Shown here: one piece after another, positions 56,620 through 64,000 of the stretch | Numbering within the stretch: the stretch's first letter is position 1 | How the letters are laid out: the number at the start of each line of letters is the position of its first letter | From: Trileptium ribeirensis | Lineage: Eukaryota; Nematoda; Enoplea; Enoplida; Thoracostomopsidae | DNA: 64,000 nucleotides | Direction of reading: 5' to 3' | Assembly: GCA_030248225.1 (NCBI GenBank) | Contig: JASANE010026419.1 | Location: 1-64,000, forward strand | The notes under the pieces: generated by a model | The model's database searches: none | Told to the model about the DNA's origin: nothing | What the model saw: the letters and a program-made list of their open reading frames with translations, nothing else | Made by a program: the position numbers and the translations under genes

Positions 56620-57005
56620 CGACTGTTCCGTATCCGCCCACCCCCCACCCCCCGCCGCCCCGCCCCTCGCGGAACCTGTACCACGCTACCCCGGTGGCTA
56701 CCTATGCCCCTAGAGAAACCCGCATCCCCCTCGAGAGGCACCGTGCCTACTTCCCTCCCCCGAAGCCCGTACTCTACCGAAGTCCTGTATCTACCGATGT
56801 CCTGTACCCCATCTCCCTCGAAGCGCCGTACCCAGCACCGAGGCCCCGTGCCCCTCTAGCCCGAGGACCCGTACCCCATCTTTCCCGAGAACTCGCATCC
56901 TCCTTCTCTCGAGACCCCGTACCTCTTTACAGCCCGAGGAGCTTTACCCCCATCTGGACCTCCCCGAGGCCCTGTACCGCCCCACGGATGCCTCGTCCCA
57001 GGACG
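56620..57005. repeat. C-rich minisatellite
   Basis: Degenerate CCTCGAGACCCCGTACC-like units of about 20-25 bases with C runs. The plus-strand 150-codon Pro/Arg-rich ORF is a consequence of composition. Confidence 0.65.
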
Positions 57006-57069
57006 AACAACGGGCTCAAACGACATCAAACACAAGGGGGTGACCGTAATTATGGGGCCTGACCCGCTC

Positions 57070-59865
57070 GCACATACTTACATGTATTGGTATAGGAGAA
57101 TCTGGCCGGCTCTCTCGCACTGAACGGTTGGCAGACTGGCGCCCCTGCCAGATCGTTGGACTCGTAATGAGGGGCGAATTCGAATGATGGGTAATACGTC
57201 CATCGTGCGAGCAAAATTTACAAAAATGCTAAATCGGCTACAATAAACAGGGTTTCGGCATTGGTGGAGGCGCTTTAATCAGTTGTCCCAGGTTAACGGC
57301 TGGGAGGACGGAGACCCGCCGGGTATATTTAGAGATGTCTGGGCTAGATAAATGTAATGGGGGTGATTTGTCCAGTCTTGAGTAGAAAATAAAATTCCAA
57401 ATATTTTATGCAACACTATTGACCATGGCCTGAATTGAGGGGCACTTTAGCTGGTTATTGTGGGCTAACGGGAGGTCAGGTGAAGGCCCGTCGTATATCG
57501 GAGACTAGACGAATAAAATAAGGAGTGGCATGTACATATTTAGGATCAAGGCCTCAATACGGAAATGTGGCAAAACAGAAGGGAGTTTATGCCAATTTCT
57601 GTAATATGTACTGCAAGATAGTCACAAACTGGAGGGGCAACTCGTATAACAACGTAGTGGCCCAGCGGATCGAGACCCGCTCGGGCTCGTTAGATCCCCT
57701 ATAGGTGGGCTAGATAGTCATGTGTAGAACTTCCGTCGGTTAATCTACAATAAGAAAAAGGAACGGTTGCAATGGCGGTGATCAGTCGATTTTAGATACT
57801 GAGGGCATGAAAACAAGACTTTCAGTTGCTTTCCTCTGGTGGATGAAGGGCACAATGAAACGCGGTGGTATGCGTTGGTTATACGATGATGTGGCCTGTT
57901 TGACAAAACAGTCGACTCCGTCAACGGAGGCCTGGTTCGTGAAAACAAAAGACCACGAAAGCGGTCATTTACCAGAGTCGGCTGAAGCTACTAATCAGAC
58001 ATGGGAGTACTGGCATTGTAAGTGGACACAGGAGATACGAATATAGGGGATTCGGTCGAGAGGGCGAGAAAAGGAACGTGGGGGGGGGGGCGTTAAAGTC
58101 AAATATATACATACATATATAAAATATACCAATTCCAAACCACTATTAGCAGCCAAACTTAGCGTAAGTAAGGCTGTTTCGTCAATTTAACATGTTTTCT
58201 CCTTAAGCTATGAGTTAAGTCCTGAAAAAATTTCAATCGAAAGGCCGTGAAATTCTATATCGAAAATACTCGGGACAAAATTCTCGAAATTTTAACCATT
58301 GTACGGTTACGGGCCGCCAAACGAGACCGTCCGCCGTCATTTCCGAATACTCGGAGCTACTGTACCCTTAATTTTATTATTTCTCAGCTTGTTGTTTCCA
58401 CGACCATTGCTCTATATATTATTTAGCAAAGGTAAAGTTTATATTTTTAGTTCCAAATACTACCTGGTCAATGGCTTAACTTGAACAATCGGTGACCTCC
58501 TATTACCGGACGGTCACAATCTTGAAGCTGCAATGATGTGGGGGCAGCGGGTCGACTTTACAATGTTTTCCTTTCGGTTTCCTGTGATCATTCACAACTA
58601 TATCTCGTCTTATCTGCGTCCCGTTCCTCGCATAGAGCTATCCAACTAGGGTCCTCACGAAGTCCACGTATCATATAATGAAAACATGCAACTGCAAACA
58701 TGACAAGAATATATGAACGATAAATACTGATGACCAGAACTTAAGCGGGAACTGTTAAATTAGTAAACGAGACGTTACTAAGCGAAATATTACAAACACA
58801 AAATGTTAATAAGCAAAGCAATGTTACGAATGCGACCATGGCACCATGTAATAATTCGTTTCAGGCTTGCTTCAGTTCCTTAATTTTGCCAGACTACCTG
58901 CACGGATGCTACTACTCCTGATAAAACAAGTCCTACTTAAGCCGATTTCAAGCAATCTTTAGCAAATTCGTCGCCGAAACCTTGCGAAGACATACGTAAC
59001 GGGCACGAACGGTCCTGCTACACACGCACTGCTGCCTTTTTACTATAAGGATATTATAGAAAACTTAGTAAAAATAATGCTCATGCTTATCCGGAGCGGA
59101 TTAATCTGGGTATAGCCTGCGCCAGTCAGCTTGACTTTGGCCAATGAGTTTTGATTGTATTTGGAAACATAAATATCAAGGTGTTTGGTTTGCTTAGAAT
59201 CATCTGCTGAGAAATTAACTTACAAGATATCCATGTCTTAACATTTGTATAAGTTTGTATGTAAGAATATCTTGTATTGTATATTTTTGATTAATAGGTT
59301 GATAGGTTGTGGCATCGGGTTTTCATCAATGTAAAAATTATTAATGTAGTCTTTGTTTAATAAATATTTCTAATAAAAGCAAATAGATTATGTCAATATA
59401 ATTTACAGAAAGCTGGGTCTTTTTAGTTAGCCATCTATCCCGAGGTTGGTAAATTTTAAAGACACAGCGCTTATTTTAGTATAACCAAACTATCGTCGTG
59501 AGCGAGTCTTATAATATTTAATTACGATAAATTCGGGCTCAAACTTTTTGTCTTGACGCCAACTGGTGCAGTTTTGAGAGCTACACTGAACACATCTTCA
59601 CCTAACGTCTCTCTAAAAAGCCCCATTTTTAAAGCTTTACGTTAGTTTGCTAATTTTGATTTTATTCTGCGCAAATTCACATTTAGTTTTCACATATGCG
59701 CGTATAAGATTTTTTGCTTCTATGTTCCTTGTTACCAAGTTGGGACCAAACAACAAATATTCTGGCCTAAATTTTATATTCTTTGGATCTCGGAAAGTAA
59801 TTGTTTCTTTCGCTTGGAATGCAAAATTTATTGGCCCATACTTTGATTCTCATCTTTTCGGCACA
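57070..59865. other. Unassigned intergenic sequence
   Basis: Between 57230 and 57720 three diverged stretches share GGCTAACGG.../GGAGACCCG.../GGGCTAGAT phrases about 180 bases apart, perhaps an old tandem repeat. A G run lies at 58081-58090. No gene recognised. Confidence 0.4.
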
Positions 59866-59868
59866 CTA

Positions 59869-60958
59869 CAACTTTAGGTAATTAACGTTATGGAAAATTA
59901 ATTTAATAATTTCAAGCAGTCATTACGGTAGTTAGGAACTCGCCACTCTTGGCGCTTAGAACAATTCAATTCAACACAGCTCGACGAGCTGGTTCAGAAA
60001 ATATTAATTTCAACCACTATTATGAAAAAATTTTTTGATTATGTTTGGTTTTCCAAAAGCATCCAAAGCTTTCTAAAATAAATTTTCTAAATAAATTCTC
60101 TTTTTTTATATCTTTCGAACCTGATTGACAAAAAACCCTAAAATCAGCTGCATCGGTTAACGGGTTAAAGAGTTAGTTTCACTTATGTGAAATATCGGCC
60201 AAACCTCAGCCTTAGCCATCCTTGACTTGTCGGTGGTGTCCGAATTATAATAAATTATACGTTTATCGTAAATATTTTTCGAACATTATTTTGGTACCAA
60301 AGAGGGTCCATTACTAAACAAATCGAAAACAAATTTTTGTCATAAAAGTGGTCAAAATATATATTTTCTGTATTAGCTAGTCGCGGAGACTTAAAATTAT
60401 CTTTTAGCTGTTTATTTCATAATCTCTTTTCTATAACGGATTCAATTTATTAGTAAACCTACATGCCAATGCATTTTTGGCACTAGTTACCAAACTCTCA
60501 ATCTTTATTCGTGAATGTTTTGCTTTCCGTCCACTAGCTTAAATCGTTTACGGATGATATTTTTCTTGTTAACTGAGACAAATTTCTACAAAAGTAAAAC
60601 ATTTATTGTCACAGCCGTGAAGCTGTGACATTATATTCACATTTCATACAAATCATACATATTCGAATATTTGTATTTAATTGTCACAAAAATATTTTTC
60701 CCCCCCCTTTTTATTTTTCTTACCCCCTATTTTTATTTTTATTCCTCTTATCTCTCTTTTTTTCCTTTTTTAACTTATTTTTTCTTTCCTCCCATCCCCC
60801 CATCCTTCCTACTCTCCTTCTTTTTTCCCTTTTCTGTACAAACATTCTTTCTCTCCCCCCCCCCCCTCCCCCCCCCCCCCCCATCTCTCCCTCTTTCTTT
60901 TCGCCCCCCCCTTCCCCTCTTCTTTACCACGATTGTTATTTGAGGAGACAGCGTGGCA
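59869..60958 (+). repeat. Left arm of a large inverted repeat
   Basis: Matches the reverse complement of 63131-64000 from CAACTTTAGGTAATTAACG inward to GAGACAGCGTGGCA. Long stretches, including about 270 bases at 59900-60170, are identical; elsewhere small indels and substitutions occur. The arm contains the palindrome CAGCTCGACGAGCTG (59978-59992) and the hairpin TGTCACAGC...GCTGTGACA (60607-60630). It is longer than the right arm because of a polypyrimidine tract at 60695-60928. Confidence 0.95.
60695..60928. repeat. Polypyrimidine tract in the left arm
   Basis: About 230 bases of almost pure C/T, including C runs at 60854-60892. The right arm lacks it at the matching position (63160-63175). 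The Pro/Phe/Ser ORFs across it are artefacts. Confidence 0.92.
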
Positions 60959-60968
60959 GGAGAATTAA

Positions 60969-61063
60969 TTTTTTTTTTTTTTTCTTCTTCCCTTCCTCCT
61001 TGTTTCTTTTTCTTCCTTCTTTTCCCCCACCTTCCTTTTTCCCTATTTTCTTCCCCCCCCTCT
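60969..61063. repeat. Second polypyrimidine tract, T run at its start
   Basis: Begins with about 15 T followed by TTC/CCT-rich sequence. Read on the minus strand it would be a purine-rich stretch ending in an A run, possibly the tail of a minus-strand retroelement containing the PHD ORF. Confidence 0.75.
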
Positions 61064-61190
61064 AATACTTGGTCGACAGTCGCAGAAGGATCAAATTTGA
61101 CGATCGAATCGTGCCGCTTCGAGGGTCGTTACCGTCCTCTGGGAGAACCTTCAATTGTACTATATCTGCAGCAGGCGCCGCTGGATATCC

Positions 61191-61736
61191 TCATTCATTT
61201 CGAATGGAGGGGGAAAATGAACGGCCCCTGTTGTTGTATTTCTGGCGGCCATCTCGCTCGTATGAAGAAGAGTTTGCGTTGTTTTGATTGACGTTGAGTG
61301 GGTCGGTGTTGTTTGTGGCGTCGTGTGCCAGCGTTTTGATGGCATTTGTTGCCGTCTGCACAGCGGATGACAGTGTGGCGACGTCTTCCTGTAGCTTTAG
61401 CAGAAGATCGAGGCCAGGACCATGTTCAAGTGGTTTTGAAGATGCGGAACTTTTGGCTGCGTCGGTCGAGGTCGAAATCGGACCCTGCTGTCGAATGGCG
61501 GCGAGACATTTATGGCACAGAACGAGGATGCGATCCAACCCGTTGATCGATGTTGCGACCTCGGTCGGGATGCCGGCGCAGAAATAGTGGACCCATTGGT
61601 CGCATCGATCGCAGATGAAGCAATCGTCTCCAGCGTCACAGTTGCAGTCGACACATTGAGGTGATGGCAGCGTTGCGTCGGGGTCGATTGCGGGTTGATT
61701 GGCAGTACTGCGTCGGATTGGCGGAGAATGAATCAT
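61191..61736 (-). CDS. PHD-finger ORF1-like protein of a non-LTR retrotransposon
   Basis: A 181-codon minus-strand ORF. Residues 28-81 hold a Cys/His array (CVDC, CFICDRCDQWVHYFC, CHKC) with PHD-finger spacing. A polar linker (about 95-115) and a helical stretch with heptad-like leucines (LDLLLKLQEDVATLSSAVQ, about 120-140) follow. The C-terminus is basic and Ser/Arg-rich. PHD finger plus coiled coil is the arrangement of ORF1 in CR1-like elements and is similar in plan to the remnant at 6337-7086. The ORF stops at 61191; no RT follows. It sits in the spacer of the inverted repeat. The start at 61736 is the first Met in the frame. Confidence 0.65.
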   Translation of the reverse strand: MIHSPPIRRSTANQPAIDPDATLPSPQCVDCNCDAGDDCFICDRCDQWVHYFCAGIPTEVATSINGLDRILVLCHKCLAAIRQQGPISTSTDAAKSSASSKPLEHGPGLDLLLKLQEDVATLSSAVQTATNAIKTLAHDATNNTDPLNVNQNNANSSSYERDGRQKYNNRGRSFSPSIRNE

Positions 61737-61914
61737 TTTTTTTAATTAGATAATTCTTCGCTTCTCTCAAGCAGGTACTTCTTATTTATTGTTAAATAGA
61801 TTATTTATCTGGTGTAACGCACCAGTACGCACTCTTCTTTGATCTTCTTGCTGAATGCAATTGGGTTACAGTCGAGTTTTTATTGCATTTTTAATACACT
61901 CACAGACACTGTGC

Positions 61915-62289
61915 TTAGTATAGTATCAATGTGGATCCTGTCTTGTGTACTGATTTATTTATTTTGTCAGAGACTTTAGCCAAGAGTTTATTATGGAAAA
62001 TTTTGAAGAAGAGTATCAGACACTGGATCACACTCATGTGCATTCCCTTATACGATGACATGATCGATTCCAGAAGGAGTACCCCGGTTTTTTGGGTATC
62101 GCCTACCCCCTCAAGATTCCTAGGGTGAAGGGGTTTATCAGCTATCAGGTCTCCAACAACCAGCCAGATTAAAACAGCAATAGGAGTTTTCGGGGATTGC
62201 TCTTCCAGCGACTGGAATCCTTGGAGGGTGCCGAAAAGCCGACCGCTTCTTTGTATAGGGTAATGTACATGAGTTTGACCAAGTGTCAT
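61915..62289 (-). CDS. Unrecognised 124-codon ORF
   Basis: Minus-strand ORF upstream of the PHD ORF in the inverted-repeat spacer. It contains KTPIAVLIWLVVGDLIADK and a second hydrophobic stretch (MSVIQCLILFFKIFHNKLL). I do not recognise the family. It may be chance or a mobile-element fragment. Confidence 0.25.
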   Translation of the reverse strand: MTLGQTHVHYPIQRSGRLFGTLQGFQSLEEQSPKTPIAVLIWLVVGDLIADKPLHPRNLEGVGDTQKTGVLLLESIMSSYKGMHMSVIQCLILFFKIFHNKLLAKVSDKINKSVHKTGSTLILY

Positions 62290-63130
62290 ACTCTTCTACA
62301 AAATCGACTCTTGCTTTAGCGAATCGCCCTCGAAACATGCTTTGGAACTAATCGCGACAAGAACCGCTAGCTGCCAAAACAACTATCACATTTTAAAATT
62401 AGATCTTTACTCTATCATGTACCTTAGCCGCTGTGTTTGCGATATATGATTATCTATAATTTTCTATGTCGGTGGGCCGTCTTCGGCATCGCGTTTCCCT
62501 GCAAAATCAATATATATATTCCTATCAATATATGCATATATATGTAAAGTATGTAGGAATATAAAGACCGTAGTCACACATAAAGACTTAGCGATTTTCA
62601 GTACCTTGAGGCCGTGAACAGCTCGCATATATTTGATAGTTTCACTACTATAGAGTACGAAATAAGATGATAGCATGTCACGATAGAGCATAATATGATG
62701 ATAGCATGATATAAAGAGATGAGGTAACGGTATGTCAAAGCCTTTAATTTCTGACGCGATGGCGTAATCACTCCATAAGCTATTCATATAATAGCTCTTA
62801 TTTTCACAATATTTTCAACAATGAAATTTTTTAAATACATGTTACGAGGGGCAGCGGACATAAACCAGCAGCTGTAAAGTTATAAGCTTCATACGTAAAG
62901 CCGAGAGATATAAATCATGCTTCGATTTAATGTAACTAAATAAGGAGCCGATTGTGCTTAGAGTATAGTTTGATGTTCTGTTCTAACCTGGATCATATCA
63001 TTGCTAGTAACTACCAGGGGCGTTGCAAAGTGGAGGGCGGCCTCCTCTACTTTTGCGAAAAATTAACTGATTATTAAATTATAAAAAATTATAAGAAAAT
63101 GATCGTTGACGACCGTATTCAAGTATTATA
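62290..63130. other. Right part of the inverted-repeat spacer
   Basis: No gene seen. A strong hairpin lies at about 63022-63056 (GCAAAGTGGAGG ... CCTCCTCTACTTTTGC), preceded by CAGGGGCG, which resembles a hAT end; no second end found. Confidence 0.4.
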
Positions 63131-64000
63131 TGCCACGCTGTCTCTTCTAAATAACAAGCGTATTAAAATTTTTGTTGACAATTAAAATACAAATATTCGA
63201 ATAATGCATGTAATGCACAGTTTGATGAAATGTGAATATAATGTCACAGCTTCACGGCTGTGACAATAAATGTTTTACTTTTGTAGAAATTTGTCATCAG
63301 ATAACAAGAAAACTATTCGTAAACTACTTAGCTAGTGGACGGAAAGCTAAACATTCACGATAAAGATCGAGTTTGGTAGGCTAGTGCCAAAAATGCATTG
63401 GCATGTAGGTTTACTAGAAATTGAATCGTTATAAAAGAGATTATGAAGAAACGGCGAAAGTATAATTCAACTCCGCGACTAGCTAATACAGAAAATATAT
63501 ATTTTGACCACTTTTATGACAAAAATTTGTTTTCGATTTCTTTAGTTCCTAATGGTACCCTCTTTGGTACCCAAAATAATGTTCGAAAAAATATTCACGA
63601 TAAACGTATAATTTATTATAATTCGGACACCACCGACAAGTTAGGATGGCTAAGGCTTAGGTTTGGCCCGATTTCACATAAGTGAAACTAACTCTTTAAC
63701 CCGTTAACCGATGCAGCTGATTTTAGGGTTTTTTGTCAATCAGGTTCGAAAGATATAAAAAAAGAGAATTTATTTAGAAAATTTATTTTAGAAAGCTTTG
63801 GATGCTTTTGGAAAACCAAACATAATCAAAAAATTTTTTCATAATAGTGGTTGAAATTAATATTTTCTGAACCAGCTCGTCGAGCTGTGTTGAATTGAAT
63901 TGTTCTAAGCGCCAAGAGTGGCGAGTTCCTAACTACCGTAATGACTGCTTGAAATTATTAAATTAACAATTTTTCAGTGAGCGTTAATTACCTAAAATTG
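63131..64000 (-). repeat. Right arm of the large inverted repeat
   Basis: Reverse complement of the left arm, reaching the window edge, so its outer end cannot be seen. It carries the same hairpin at 63242-63265 and palindrome near the end. It lacks the polypyrimidine tract. Confidence 0.95.

Noticed and set aside
56610..57062. 150-codon Pro/Arg-rich ORF
   Set aside because: It lies in a C-rich minisatellite; the absence of stops and the peptide composition follow from base composition. No domain.
60625..61065. 146-codon Phe/Pro/Ser ORF
   Set aside because: It is a translation of polypyrimidine DNA and has no coding signal.

Overview
The window looks like animal (metazoan, probably invertebrate) nuclear DNA. 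It is AT-rich and crowded with decayed transposons and tandem repeats, and it holds one convincing host gene, which is split by long introns. Gene structure (GT-AG introns, AATAAA signal), tRNA-derived SINEs, BEL/Pao and Ty3/Gypsy elements, CR1-like LINE remnants and a 2A-like peptide ORF all fit an animal. I cannot name the species. No rRNA, functional tRNA, CRISPR or bacterial-style operon was seen.

Layout. 0-3 kb: simple repeats, then a hAT-like element (1257-2787) inserted in a diverged repeat. 3-4.4 kb: three tandem copies of a ~350-bp repeat. 4.4-13.06 kb: three head-to-tail copies of an unclassified ~2.05-kb unit, hit by an internally deleted CR1-like LINE and by three copies of a MITE that makes 5-bp target duplications. 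13.25-14.6 kb: a dispersed repeat, two SINE monomers and an ORF with a 2A-like motif. 14.9-18.5 kb: GC-richer DNA with no recognisable gene. 18.5-23.3 kb: a decayed Ty3/Gypsy element (gag, protease, RT, RNase H, integrase) whose pol frame runs on into a PWWP-like domain. 23.69-25.97 kb: a BEL/Pao-derived element with 269-bp LTRs, no pol, and a Gag that continues in frame into an SGNH-esterase-like tail. 26-29.6 kb: eight SINE monomers in two tandem blocks. 29.6-34.4 kb: mostly unassigned, with a small hAT MITE.

34.46-46.71 kb: the host gene, an MCFD2-like secreted EF-hand protein. It has three coding exons (201 codons plus stop) with matching splice phases. Its introns carry a 128-bp satellite, a second decayed Ty3/Gypsy element and a ~180-bp satellite split by a MITE. 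47-59.8 kb: intergenic DNA with minisatellites and one dispersed repeat. 59.87-64 kb: a large inverted repeat (arms about 0.9-1.1 kb, nearly identical) around a spacer that encodes a PHD-finger ORF1-like protein; long polypyrimidine tracts occur only at the left arm and its inner edge.

The most notable signal is the Ty3/Gypsy integrase with an in-frame C-terminal PWWP-like module. It resembles a built-in version of the PWWP-based chromatin tether (LEDGF/p75) that lentiviral integrases borrow from the host. The gag-SGNH fusion, the 2A-like ORF, the 5-bp-TSD MITE family and the large inverted repeat come next. The mobile-element coding regions are mostly broken by stops and frameshifts, so these are fossils or non-autonomous derivatives. 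Functional statements about them are inferences from family knowledge.
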